Shown here in pieces: positions 1 to 7,745 of a stretch of 12,240 bases of DNA. Origin of the DNA: Synergistaceae bacterium (GTDB lineage Bacteria > Synergistota > Synergistia > Synergistales > Synergistaceae); the NCBI GenBank assembly GCA_031290815.1, contig JAISLO010000285.1, forward strand, positions 1 to 12,240, in the 5' to 3' direction. A program made the position numbers and the translations under genes. Each line of letters begins with the position of its first letter. The first letter of the stretch is position 1. A model generated the notes under the pieces. It saw nothing but the letters and a program-made list of their open reading frames with translations. It ran no database searches and was not told the DNA's origin.

Positions 1-768
1 ATCCCGCAGGTGGTTCCTGCCCAGATACGCGTCGATTACAAGTTCGTTTGACTGGATTTCTAAAGGAGTTCCCACAGCGATGACCTTTCCGTACTCAAGC
101 ACGATAATCCTTTCGGAGATTTCCATGATCATCTTCATATTGTGCTCTACGAGGATGACCGTGATTCCACCATTCGCGAGTTCTGTGATCTTTTCGCCCA
201 GTTTTTGCGTATCGCGTATGGTAAGTCCGGCGGCAGGTTCGTCCATCACGATCATTTTTGGCTTTGAAACGATTGCGCGCGCCAGCTCGACCAGTTTCGC
301 GTCGCCGAAACTCAGGGATTCAACCGCCCGACCGGCCAAATGCGCAAGACCAAACGTGTCAAGCGCTTCTTTTGCTTCGGAAAGCAGTTTCCGCCCGTCT
401 TTATCCGACGCAAAAGAGAACATGCATCCAGGCAGCCCGTTGCGGTTTTTGCTGTACAGCCCAAGATACACGTTTTGCAGTACGGAAAGCCCCGTGAACA
501 ATTTCAGGTTTTGAAACGTTCGTGAGATTCCGAGTTTCGCCCGCTTATGAGGCGGCAATCTTGTAATGTCGGTTTCGTCAAACAAGACCTTGCCAGCATC
601 CGGCTTCGTGAATCCTGAAATAATATTCGCAAGGGTGCTTTTTCCCGCGCCGTTAGGTCCTATAATAGCGGTTACCCCTTCCGGTATCGCCGTGATGTCC
701 ACACCCGAGAGGGCAGTGACGCCTCCAAATGTCTTGGTGATGCCTCTAATCTCGAAAACTGTGGTCAT
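1..768 (-). CDS. livG: LivG-like ABC transporter ATP-binding protein (3' end beyond window)
   Basis: This is a cytoplasmic ATPase that would power uptake through the LivH/LivM permease pair. The frame runs 256 codons from ATG at 768 to the window edge without a stop. Seen in the translation: Walker A GPNGAGKST (about residues 37-45), Q-loop RTFQN (83-87), signature LSFGDAKLVELARA (152-165), Walker B MIVMDEP (172-178) and H-loop EHN (208-210). The visible end, YLGRNHLRD, matches the usual C-terminal region of LivG proteins, so only a few residues are probably missing. Its ATG overlaps the stop of the upstream permease gene by 4 bases (ATGA), which indicates translational coupling. The insert after the Q-loop is typical of LivG rather than LivF, and a livF gene probably follows to the left. 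The transported solute is not shown by this subunit. Confidence 0.93.
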   Translation of the reverse strand, partial: MTTVFEIRGITKTFGGVTALSGVDITAIPEGVTAIIGPNGAGKSTLANIISGFTKPDAGKVLFDETDITRLPPHKRAKLGISRTFQNLKLFTGLSVLQNVYLGLYSKNRNGLPGCMFSFASDKDGRKLLSEAKEALDTFGLAHLAGRAVESLSFGDAKLVELARAIVSKPKMIVMDEPAAGLTIRDTQKLGEKITELANGGITVILVEHNMKMIMEISERIIVLEYGKVIAVGTPLEIQSNELVIDAYLGRNHLRD

Positions 769-1718
769 GAGGCCGGATCTTCCTTTTCCTGGCGTTGTGC
801 CATGTATGTTCCAAGTGTGCCGATGATTCCACCCGGGAAACGCAGCACGATGAGAATAAACACGCTTCCCAGAATCAGGGGCTTCAGATCCGGATAGACC
901 GCCAGCAATTCGTCGGCTACCGTCAGCAACAATGCGCCGATGACCGGGCCCCATTGTGTGCCGCCGCCGCCGAGCACTATCGCGATAATCATCAGGACGG
1001 TCGGGAAAAACGCGAAGGTTTCCGGCGTAATAAATCTTGATTGGAACGTCTGAAATCCGCCTGCGAACCCTGCGAATACGCCGCTTACGACGAACGCGGA
1101 CAATTTTAGCCGGAAAGCGTCTATGCCGACTGAGGCGGCACCGTCTTCCGATACGCTGAGCGCCCGTAACGCAAATCCCATATGAGACCTGGAAAGATTG
1201 TTAATGCACAGTAATCCGAGAAGCGCGAAACAAGCGATTACGAGATAGATTTCCTTCAGGGAAAAAGGGTGTCCCGCCAGAGAAAAAGCAGGAATACCCA
1301 TGAGCCCGTTCGGTCCGCCCGTAATGTTTCTCGCCGCTCCGAATACAAGATATAACACCATTCCGGCACCGAGCGTGGCCATACCAAAATAATTTCCATG
1401 CAACCGCAAGCTGGGCAATCCGAGCACGAAGGCCACGAGAGCAACGGCCACGGGTGCTGCAATCAGCGCAAGCAGTGGAGGCAAGGAAAGCTTAACGGCC
1501 AGAATACCTGCGGTGTAGGCACCCAGACCGTAAAAACCAGCGTGTGCCATGGACATTTGGCCTGCAAAACCGAGGATGACGTTCAGCCCGGTAAGCAAAA
1601 TAATCTTTATGCAGAAGGAGACGAAAACGGAGGTTATGTACTGATCCGGGCTGATAACCGGCGCAAGTATCAGAAACGCCGCAAACCCTATGAAAATCAA
1701 AATGTTATTTTTTTTCAT
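765..1718 (-). CDS. livM: LivM-like branched-chain amino acid ABC transporter permease
   Basis: An integral membrane permease of about 317 residues that pairs with the LivH-like subunit to form the channel of a HAAT-family importer. The translation is hydrophobic throughout. It carries the LivM hallmark GLNVILGFAGQMSMAHAGFY (residues 44-63) and a late glycine-rich coupling segment, LGGGGTQWGPVIGA. A longer frame starts at 1787, but I choose ATG at 1718 (MKKNNILIF). It is preceded by a purine-rich AGGGGTGGG about 3 bases upstream, and the extra 23 residues of the longer version (CFSSCLLNRPVFW and so on) do not look like the family. The gene overlaps the 3' end of the LivH gene by 14 bases and its stop overlaps the LivG start, so the three are cotranscribed. 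The family is certain; the substrate is open (branched-chain or aromatic amino acids, amides, aromatic acids). Confidence 0.92.
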   Translation of the reverse strand: MKKNNILIFIGFAAFLILAPVISPDQYITSVFVSFCIKIILLTGLNVILGFAGQMSMAHAGFYGLGAYTAGILAVKLSLPPLLALIAAPVAVALVAFVLGLPSLRLHGNYFGMATLGAGMVLYLVFGAARNITGGPNGLMGIPAFSLAGHPFSLKEIYLVIACFALLGLLCINNLSRSHMGFALRALSVSEDGAASVGIDAFRLKLSAFVVSGVFAGFAGGFQTFQSRFITPETFAFFPTVLMIIAIVLGGGGTQWGPVIGALLLTVADELLAVYPDLKPLILGSVFILIVLRFPGGIIGTLGTYMAQRQEKEDPAS

Positions 1719-2604
1719 GGTCCCACCCCTGTTGCTTCGCCAGAATACCGGCCGGTTTAACAAACAGGACGAAAAGCAGCACGGCAAAAGCGATGACGTT
1801 GGAATACAGGCTTGATATAAATCCTGCGCCTATTGATTCCACCAGGCCGATAATGAGCCCGGATGCCAGCGCGCCGTACATATTGCCAAGCCCGCCCAAA
1901 ACCGCCGCCGAGAATCCTTTCAACCCCAGCAATGTGCCAGAATTGAACGATATCAGCGTAATAGGGGTTAGACTGGCACCCGCGATCGTTCCGAGAACTG
2001 CCGCCAGTATGAACGATTGGCGAACGGTCGTGATCAGAGATACGCCCATCGCCTTCGCCGTCTCGGCATCATCGGCGCTGGCCCGGATTGTAACGCCGGC
2101 CCTTGTGTACCTGAAGAACAACGTCAGCAAAACTGCGGCGGCAACGACGATGCCAAGGTTCCAAAGGGTCTGGGGCAGCAGCGCCGCGCCCCCGATTTTG
2201 ATGGGAGTATCTCCCGTGAAGGGCGGAAAGGCGAATGTTTTCCTGTCGGTGGCTATCATCACAATGGCCTTTAATACCACCGCAAGACCGACTGTCGCAA
2301 CCGTTATGCCACTGGGGGAGGGGCGCCGCATCCAACGTACGGTTATGGCCTCGCTGATGACGCCGGCAAGGACGCCTGCCCCTGCCGCCAGCGCCAGGCA
2401 TGCAGGAACAGGCAAATTCCAGACTTCATACGCGCTGCCTGCGACGACGCCGCCAATCATGACATATTCGCCTTGCATGAAATTAATAGCCCGCGTGCCC
2501 ATATACACGATGGAAAAGCCAACCGCGACCAGACTGTAAACAGCGCCGATGGTCAGTCCAGCAAAAATGACTTGGATAATTGTATTCGCAAACAGGCCAT
2601 TCAT
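1705..2604 (-). CDS. livH: LivH-like branched-chain amino acid ABC transporter permease
   Basis: A membrane permease of 299 residues, the usual LivH length. Family signatures seen: the N-terminal GLTIGAVYSLVAVGFSIVY (16-34), INFMQGEYVMIGG (40-52) typical of LivH, and the late segment AAVLGGLGNMYGALASGLII (233-252) that contacts the ATPase. The start is ATG at 2604, with AGGAG about 11 bases upstream; no alternative ATG lies nearby. It begins 30 bases after the stop of the binding-protein gene and overlaps the LivM-like gene at its end, so it is the second gene of a tightly packed operon. It probably heterodimerises with the LivM-like subunit in the inner membrane. Confidence 0.93.
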   Translation of the reverse strand: MNGLFANTIIQVIFAGLTIGAVYSLVAVGFSIVYMGTRAINFMQGEYVMIGGVVAGSAYEVWNLPVPACLALAAGAGVLAGVISEAITVRWMRRPSPSGITVATVGLAVVLKAIVMIATDRKTFAFPPFTGDTPIKIGGAALLPQTLWNLGIVVAAAVLLTLFFRYTRAGVTIRASADDAETAKAMGVSLITTVRQSFILAAVLGTIAGASLTPITLISFNSGTLLGLKGFSAAVLGGLGNMYGALASGLIIGLVESIGAGFISSLYSNVIAFAVLLFVLFVKPAGILAKQQGWDHEKK

Positions 2605-2634
2605 CTCAGTTGCGCTCCTGGATTCGCTATCGCG

Positions 2635-3831
2635 CTATTCCACGAAGGTGAAACGCGTGCCATCCCATTTCATAACAGCGGCTTCGGAAGCACTTAGTCC
2701 GTCGTGTTTTTCGGAAGAGAAAGAGAATTTACCCTGTGCTCCCGAAAAATCTTTAAGGGATTCAAGCTCCCGCGCAACCGCGTCAGGTTCAGTCGAACCC
2801 GCGCGTTTGAACGCTTCCGCAACGAGATATATGCCGTCATAGGATTCCGCAGCGTATAGGTTCGGCGCTTCGTTGAATTTCGCACGATAGGTTTCCACAA
2901 ATTTTCCGGCGCTCTCCTTCACGGGGTCCGAATCCGCCAGTTCGTCGTAGACAGGCAGTTTTGGCGCGGTGACAAAGGTTCCTATCGCGGCGTCACCGGC
3001 TTGTTCCATAAAGCGTTCGTCGGCAAAACCAAAGCAGTTCTGAATAATCGCATTTTCACTAAGACCGAGCTGCTTTGCGTTCTTGAGGAAGACAACACCG
3101 GCCGGAGACGCTGTCCACGCAAAATATGCCTGGGGTTTTTCCTGCGCTAATTTTGAAAGCTGAGGCGTCAGGTCTGTAACGCTCGTATCGAAGGTTTCCA
3201 CGAAAAGTGTTATACCATGGTCCGGCGCCTGCTCTTCCATGGCTTGTAACGCCGGTTGACCGAACCCAGTATTGTCCGGCAGGAAACCAACCTTGGCGAC
3301 GCCTTGCCCTTTCCAATATTCGAGTGTCTTCGCGGCAATCTCCGTATCATTGATCGTTGCCTTAAACACATATTTTCGAAGTTTCCCGTCAGAGGGCTTG
3401 ACGATCTCCCTCGCGCCTTCCGTTGCGATAAAGATTGTTTTTGTTTCCTCTGCGATCTGCGCCATAGCGATCGCAATGCCGCTTTGGCTGCCGCCGCCGA
3501 CAATGGCGTCTACCTTGTTGACGTCAATCAACCTGCGGGTCTGGATAACCGCGGTCTCGGTATCGCCAGCCGGGTCATAAAAAAACCACTCGATTGGGCG
3601 GCCGTTTATGCCGCCCGCATTATTGATTTCCTCGACCGCGAGTTCCGCGCCCTTCTTCATCTTATCTCCCACATACGCAGGAGGGCCCGTTACCGATTCA
3701 AGGGTCCCAATTCTGATAGGTTCCTGCGAAGGTGCGCCGGCCGCATCCACTTTGACCGCGGAGCCCGCAAGTCCTGCCAAAAGGGCGATGAGAACCGGTA
3801 TTACAATAGCGATGTGTGTTCTTGTCTTCAT
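2635..3831 (-). CDS. Periplasmic substrate-binding protein of a branched-chain amino acid-type ABC transporter
   Basis: A type I periplasmic binding protein (Peripla_BP_6, LivK/LivJ-like) of about 398 residues that would capture the solute outside the inner membrane. Residues 1-30 form a Sec signal peptide: MKTRT, a hydrophobic stretch IAIVIPVLIALLAG, then VDA as likely cleavage site. There is no lipobox cysteine, which argues for a free periplasmic protein in a diderm. Family features include IRIGTLESVTGP (39-50), GAELAVEEINNAGGINGRPI (61-80) and the VDAIVGGGSQSG ligand loop. The frame extends to 3864, but AAGGAG lies 9 bases before ATG 3831 (3 before ATG 3837), so 3831 is preferred. It is the first operon gene, divergent from a LysR regulator. 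The substrate cannot be read from the sequence. Confidence 0.9.
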   Translation of the reverse strand: MKTRTHIAIVIPVLIALLAGLAGSAVKVDAAGAPSQEPIRIGTLESVTGPPAYVGDKMKKGAELAVEEINNAGGINGRPIEWFFYDPAGDTETAVIQTRRLIDVNKVDAIVGGGSQSGIAIAMAQIAEETKTIFIATEGAREIVKPSDGKLRKYVFKATINDTEIAAKTLEYWKGQGVAKVGFLPDNTGFGQPALQAMEEQAPDHGITLFVETFDTSVTDLTPQLSKLAQEKPQAYFAWTASPAGVVFLKNAKQLGLSENAIIQNCFGFADERFMEQAGDAAIGTFVTAPKLPVYDELADSDPVKESAGKFVETYRAKFNEAPNLYAAESYDGIYLVAEAFKRAGSTEPDAVARELESLKDFSGAQGKFSFSSEKHDGLSASEAAVMKWDGTRFTFVE

Positions 3832-3882
3832 GTTCATTCTCTCCTTTTTAAACATATTAAACATGTATGAACTATATGCTAT

Positions 3883-3911
3883 AATATAGCGGAAAATTTC
3901 ATGCTTGTCTA
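3883..3911 (-). promoter_or_regulatory. Predicted sigma-70 promoter of the liv-type operon
   Basis: On the minus strand, TAGACA (3906-3911) and TATATT (3883-3888) are separated by exactly 17 bases. Each hexamer differs from consensus at one position. The predicted transcript would start near 3876 and give a leader of about 45 bases to the ATG at 3831. The -10 box sits inside the near-palindrome GCTATAATATAGC (3878-3890). This is a prediction from spacing and consensus only. Confidence 0.6.
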
Positions 3912-3932
3912 ATACATAAATATATGTATACT
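3905..3932 (+). promoter_or_regulatory. Predicted sigma-70 promoter of the LysR-type regulator gene
   Basis: On the plus strand, TTGTCT (3905-3910) and TATACT (3927-3932) are separated by 16 bases. The -35 box is nearly the same bases as the -35 box of the divergent operon promoter. The predicted leader to the regulator ATG is about 40 bases. The spacer is filled by a dyad (3912-3929), which would suit autorepression. The region is so AT-rich that other -10-like hexamers exist. Confidence 0.45.
3912..3929. promoter_or_regulatory. Dyad ATACAT-N6-ATGTAT, candidate LysR-type regulator operator
   Basis: This is a perfect 6-bp inverted repeat with a 6-base spacer. It lies immediately upstream of the predicted -35 box of the binding-protein promoter and between the -35 and -10 boxes of the regulator promoter. 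Position fits a LysR-type site that activates one gene and represses the other. It does not fit the strict T-N11-A rule, and local AT-richness makes chance dyads more likely. Confidence 0.4.
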
Positions 3933-3978
3933 TATATATTTTATATATTATTTGATTTTGGAACTGGAGGAAACCATT

Positions 3979-4866
3979 ATGGAGTTAAGACATCTTCGTT
4001 ATTTTTTGACGCTTTCTGAAGAACTGAATTTCAGTCGCGCGGCAAAACGCTTGAATATTTCTCAACCGCCGCTTAGTCAGCAAATCCGGCAATTGGAAGA
4101 AGAGCTGGAGGTGCGGTTGTTTTTCAGGACTAAGCGTTCTGTGACGCTGACGGACGCTGGAAAACTGTTTCGCGAAAAAGTATGCCTGATAATGGACGAG
4201 TTGGAAAAAGCACGGGAAGCTGCCCGAGAGGCAGAAGGAGGAGCCATCGGACATATCAGCATCGGATTCGCTGGCATCGCTTTCGGAATCATACCCCATC
4301 TGATACAGGATTTTCGGCAGTCGTATCCGGCGGTGGAACTCAGCGTGCGTCAGATTTGCACCACCGATCAGATTGAGGCTTTGCGGAATAATGGTATACA
4401 AGCTGGGATTCTGTGCGCCCCAGTGGAAAGCGGAGACATCGATTTTGACGTGATTCACAGGGAAGACTTCATCCTTGCGCTCTCGGCAAACCACCCTCTG
4501 GCCGCGAGAGGAGAAACCGTTGATATCCGGAATCTTTCCGCAGAGCGGTTTGTGATTACGCCGAAAAAATCTGGGGAGTCTTATTACAATCATATCATCA
4601 ATATCTGCCGCCATGCCGGTTTCGACATCATCATAGGACAGGAATCAGAAGAAATCCACACAATACTTTCGCTGGTGGCTGCAGGAATCGGAATTTCCCT
4701 TGTGCCGGAATTCGCGCAAAACATCCAGCTAAAAGGTGTTTCCTACCATTCGATTGAAAACACGTCGCCCAATTCAATTGAGACCGCCATAGCCTGGCGG
4801 CATGGTGAAAACTCCCCGATTGTCAACACATTCATCCATTTTGTGAAAAACACGTTCACGATATAA
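3979..4866 (+). CDS. LysR-type transcriptional regulator (BenM/CatM/HcaR-like group)
   Basis: A DNA-binding regulator of 295 residues, normal LysR length. The N-terminal winged helix-turn-helix is clear: MELRHLRYF (1-9), FSRAAKRLNISQPPLSQQIR (18-37), then LEVRLFFRT and VTLTDAG. A linker helix and a periplasmic-binding-protein-like effector domain follow (from about residue 90, GHISIGFAG, through GIGISLVPE near 250). ATG 3979 is preferred over an in-frame ATG at 3952 because CTGGAGG ends 8 bases before it and MELRHLRYF is the family N-terminus. It diverges from the ABC operon and probably controls it with a co-inducer that may be the transported solute or a product. The MELRHLRYF/SQPPLSQQIRQLEEE style is common in regulators of aromatic-acid genes, which only hints at the effector. 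Confidence 0.92.
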   Translation: MELRHLRYFLTLSEELNFSRAAKRLNISQPPLSQQIRQLEEELEVRLFFRTKRSVTLTDAGKLFREKVCLIMDELEKAREAAREAEGGAIGHISIGFAGIAFGIIPHLIQDFRQSYPAVELSVRQICTTDQIEALRNNGIQAGILCAPVESGDIDFDVIHREDFILALSANHPLAARGETVDIRNLSAERFVITPKKSGESYYNHIINICRHAGFDIIIGQESEEIHTILSLVAAGIGISLVPEFAQNIQLKGVSYHSIENTSPNSIETAIAWRHGENSPIVNTFIHFVKNTFTI

Positions 4867-5084
4867 GTTACAATATTCTGCCGCAGGCTTTGCTCACATA
4901 CGCTCCGTGTTCATTTGCCTTCCCATTGAATGACCTTGGAGGCCTTCTGGTTTATTATCTCGCTTAACGAGAGCAATACTGTTTTAATAACGACTTGCCC
5001 TCTTCTAAACTTCCAACCCGCGTCAGCGGAGAGGGCCCGCTCTCACGGCGGGACTTGCGCGGGGCGTGGCGCGTGATGATGCAT
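4867..5084. other. Convergent intergenic region with small hairpins
   Basis: This is the 218-base gap between the converging LysR gene and FNT gene. I find no supported reading frame. Weak hairpins are present: TCTCG-CTTAA-CGAGA (4958-4972), followed by a broken T-rich stretch, and a GC-rich CCCGC-N7-GCGGG (5036-5052) without a U-tract. Either could help end transcription, but neither is a convincing intrinsic terminator. Confidence 0.35.
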
Positions 5085-5885
5085 TTATTCCTGTGATATT
5101 TTCCCGGCGGCGCGTCTCCTTCCTCCGGCGACGACAAAGTACGGCGCGGCGACGAGCAGAACACCGCCGGCTATATTTCCGGCCGTCACTACGAGGATGT
5201 TGTAAAAATATCCGCCGGCTGACACGGTCTCGCCGTGCGGCAGCAGCATGCCGGCGGTGAGTATGGTCATGTTGGCAACGCTGTGCTCGAAGCCTATGGT
5301 GGCGAAGGCGTATATGCACCAGAATATCATGATCAGCTTGCTTCCTTCCGACTTGCACCTGTAGCAGCACCAAACTCCCAGGCAGACCATGAGGTTGCAC
5401 AGGATGCCCCTGATAAACAGCTGAAGCGGGGGTATGTTCATCTTTGCGGCCGATGTGACGGCGATGAAATTCACTATCGCGTCAGACGATATTCCGCTTC
5501 CCCAGTAGAGCGCGGCAAGCAGGATCGATCCGGCCCAGTTTCCGATATAACACGCCAACCATACGCGGAACAGGCCGCCGGCCGAGACGGTGCGCTCAAA
5601 CAACCCGGACGCCATGATGAAGTTGCTTCCGGTGAACAACTCTGCGCCGGCGAAGATCACCAGGCTCAGGGCCAGGCTGAACGAGCCTCCCATGAGAAGC
5701 TTCGCTCCGCCTGCCCCATCCATGAGACCTCCAATCGTCAGAAGCACGAGTGCTCCGAACCCGACGTAGATACCGGCGAGCATGGACGATATGAAGTATC
5801 CCGCCGGGTTATCCGACAGGAAATCGGCCTTCTTGCGCGCGGCCGCCGCTATGGCCAGAAATTCTTCCTCAAATATGGCAAACAC
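5085..5885 (-). CDS. Formate/nitrite transporter (FNT) family channel
   Basis: An inner-membrane pentameric channel protein of the FocA/NirC family, about 266 residues with six predicted membrane segments. Family motifs: AGAELFTGSN (79-88, the omega-loop LFT), RGILCNLMVCLG (159-170) and GFEHSVANM (198-206), whose histidine 201 matches the pore histidine of FocA. It follows fhs by 75 bases on the same strand, so formate is the most likely substrate, exchanging or importing the substrate of Fhs; nitrite or hydrosulfide cannot be excluded. The start is GTG at 5885 by frame, but the Shine-Dalgarno-like AAGGGGA directly abuts that GTG, so the start is uncertain. A cysteine-rich stretch (C163, C168, C173, C174, C177) near the membrane is unusual for the family as I know it. 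Confidence 0.9.
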   Translation of the reverse strand: MFAIFEEEFLAIAAAARKKADFLSDNPAGYFISSMLAGIYVGFGALVLLTIGGLMDGAGGAKLLMGGSFSLALSLVIFAGAELFTGSNFIMASGLFERTVSAGGLFRVWLACYIGNWAGSILLAALYWGSGISSDAIVNFIAVTSAAKMNIPPLQLFIRGILCNLMVCLGVWCCYRCKSEGSKLIMIFWCIYAFATIGFEHSVANMTILTAGMLLPHGETVSAGGYFYNILVVTAGNIAGGVLLVAAPYFVVAGGRRRAAGKISQE

Positions 5886-5946
5886 TCCCCTTCGACGAAT
5901 CGGCGAGGTCTTGGCGTTTCGATTTCAAACGAGCGCAACGGCGAGA

Positions 5947-5960
5947 TGCCGTCTCCGGCA
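5947..5960 (-). other. Small hairpin directly after the fhs stop codon
   Basis: TGCCG and CGGCA (5 bp) enclose a GAGA loop of GNRA type on the transcribed strand, immediately after the fhs TAA. There is no U-tract, so it is not an intrinsic terminator. It could protect or process the message between fhs and the FNT gene, or be chance. Confidence 0.3.
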
Positions 5961-7637
5961 TTAAAACAGCCCCGTCACCCTTCCGTTCGCGTCGATGTCG
6001 ATCGAACAGGCGGAAGGTCTCTTCGGCAGTCCTGGCATCGTCATGATAGTGCCCGTTATGGGGATGATAAAACCGGCGCCTGCGGACAGCCTGACCTCTC
6101 TCACTGTGAGCGTGAATCCATCGGGGCGGCCCTTTCTGCTGGGATCGTCCGATATCGACGCCTGGGTCTTCGCCATGCAGATCAGGAGATTGTCATAACC
6201 GAGGTCGTGTATCCTCTTCAGGTCCTTCCTCGCTTTGTCGGTGTATACTATATCGCCGGCTCCGTAAATCTTCTTTGCTATGGCGCCTATCTTCTCGGTC
6301 GGTGATGCCGACTCCTCGTACAGGAAGTGAAACGTGTTGTCCCTCTCGCAGGCCTTTATCACCTCGTCGGCCATCTCAAAGCCGCCCTTTCCGCCGTTTC
6401 CCCAAATGTCGGACCTGACCACGGGAACGCCGACCCCGGCACACTTCTCGCTTATGAAGCGGAGTTCCTCCTCCGAGTCGGTTGGGAAGACGTTTATGGC
6501 GACCACCACTGGCAGGCCGAAGGACAGCATGTTCTCGACGTGCTTCTCCAGGTTTGGGATGCCGGACTGGAGCGCGGTCATGTCTATCTTCCCAAGCTCT
6601 CCTTTTTCGAGCCCGCCGTGCATCTTGAGCGCCCTTATCGTCGCGACTATTACGACCGCGTTCGGCCTGAGTCCGGCGAGGCGGCACTTGATGTCCAGAA
6701 ATTTTTCGGCCCCGAGATCGGCCGCGAAACCGGCCTCGGTGACGAAGTAGTCGGCCAGCTTGAGGCCGTACCTCGTCGCCATCACGCTGTTGCATCCGTG
6801 TGCTATGTTCGCGAACGGACCGCCGTGGACGAACGCCGGCACGTGCTCCAGTGTCTGAACCAGGTTCGGCTTTATGGCGTCCTTCAGGAGCATGGCCATT
6901 GCTCCTTGCGCTTCGAGGTCACGGGCCTTGACAGGCGTTCCGTCGTATGTGTACGCCACTATGATCTCCGAAAGGCGGCTCTTCAGGTCCTCTATTCCCG
7001 TCGAAAGGCAGAGGATCGCCATTATCTCCGACGCAACGGTTATGTCGAACCCGTCCTCTCGCGGGACTCCCTCAGTTTTGCCGCCCAGACCTATGACTAT
7101 ATTGCGCAGCGCCCTGTCGTTCATGTCGAGGACCCTTCTGAACGTTATCTGACGCGGGTCTATCCCCAGCGGGTTGCCCTGCTGAATCGAGTTGTCCATC
7201 ATGGCCGCGAGCAGGTTGTGCGCCGATGTGACGGCATGGAAGTCTCCGGTGAAGTGAACGTTTATGTCCTCCATCGGGACGACCTGGCTGTATCCTCCTC
7301 CGGCGGCGCCGCCCTTTATTCCGAACACTGGGCCAAGCGAAGGTTCCCTCAGCGCTAGGCAGGCCTTCTTGCCCCTCAGCGTCAGCGCCTGGGCGAGCCC
7401 GACAGATGTCGTGGTTTTCCCCTCCCCAGCCGGGGTAGGCGTAATGGCCGTGACCAGTATCAATTTGCCGTCCGGCCTGTTCTTTATCTTTTCCCAGAGC
7501 CCAAACGAAATCTTTGCCTTGTGCTTTCCGTAAAATTCGAGGTCGTCATCTCCGACGCCCAGTTTCGCCGCCACCTTCGCAATCGGTTCCATTTGACACC
7601 GCTGCGCTATTTCTATATCGCTCAACATTGACAACAA
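5961..7637 (-). CDS. fhs: Formate--tetrahydrofolate ligase
   Basis: This cytoplasmic enzyme makes 10-formyl-THF from formate, THF and ATP (EC 6.3.4.3). It serves purine and formyl-Met synthesis, or runs in reverse or forward in acetogenic/glycine-type C1 metabolism. About 555-558 residues is the normal size. Seen: P-loop TPTPAGEGKTTTSVGLAQAL (67-86), the signature GIKGGAAGGGYSQV (106-119) and the second signature VATIRALKMHGG (331-342). The first Met codon is ATG at 7628, but GGAGGT sits 5 bases before a TTG at 7637 (8 before a second TTG at 7634) and 14 before that ATG. I therefore give 7637, with a 3-residue uncertainty that affects nothing functional. The FNT channel gene follows, which suggests a formate-handling operon. 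The gene is intact. Confidence 0.97.
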   Translation of the reverse strand: MLSMLSDIEIAQRCQMEPIAKVAAKLGVGDDDLEFYGKHKAKISFGLWEKIKNRPDGKLILVTAITPTPAGEGKTTTSVGLAQALTLRGKKACLALREPSLGPVFGIKGGAAGGGYSQVVPMEDINVHFTGDFHAVTSAHNLLAAMMDNSIQQGNPLGIDPRQITFRRVLDMNDRALRNIVIGLGGKTEGVPREDGFDITVASEIMAILCLSTGIEDLKSRLSEIIVAYTYDGTPVKARDLEAQGAMAMLLKDAIKPNLVQTLEHVPAFVHGGPFANIAHGCNSVMATRYGLKLADYFVTEAGFAADLGAEKFLDIKCRLAGLRPNAVVIVATIRALKMHGGLEKGELGKIDMTALQSGIPNLEKHVENMLSFGLPVVVAINVFPTDSEEELRFISEKCAGVGVPVVRSDIWGNGGKGGFEMADEVIKACERDNTFHFLYEESASPTEKIGAIAKKIYGAGDIVYTDKARKDLKRIHDLGYDNLLICMAKTQASISDDPSRKGRPDGFTLTVREVRLSAGAGFIIPITGTIMTMPGLPKRPSACSIDIDANGRVTGLF

Positions 7638-7712
7638 ACTCCACCTCCGTTTTTATTTGACCGCTTGCACCGGCCAGCCCTGCTGACGGCCTCATGACGT
7701 GCTCAGTTTATT

Positions 7713-7718
7713 ATTATA
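7713..7718 (-). promoter_or_regulatory. Candidate -10 box upstream of fhs
   Basis: A perfect TATAAT on the minus strand lies about 76 bases before the fhs start, in the short divergent space before the TusA-like frame. No good -35 box is found 16-18 bases upstream (AAATCG or TAAATC), so it is weak unless aided by an activator. Confidence 0.35.
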
Positions 7719-7745
7719 CCCCATTCCACATTTCCGATTTAGATA

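Noticed and set aside
1793..2539. Plus-strand 248-codon open frame opposite the LivH-like gene
   Set aside because: It is the mirror of a hydrophobic permease; the proline/alanine-rich product is typical of antisense frames.
5235..6305. Plus-strand 356-codon open frame opposite the FNT gene and the end of fhs
   Set aside because: It is complementary to two real genes and the gap between them, with low-complexity polar composition and no family signature.
6327..7358. Plus-strand 343-codon open frame opposite fhs
   Set aside because: It is antisense to a fully conserved enzyme gene, its translation has no recognisable domain, and GC-rich codon bias explains the lack of stops.
7638..7712. Possible folate riboswitch in the fhs leader
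   Set aside because: I could not recognise conserved elements of either known THF riboswitch class; only short GC-rich complementarities are present.
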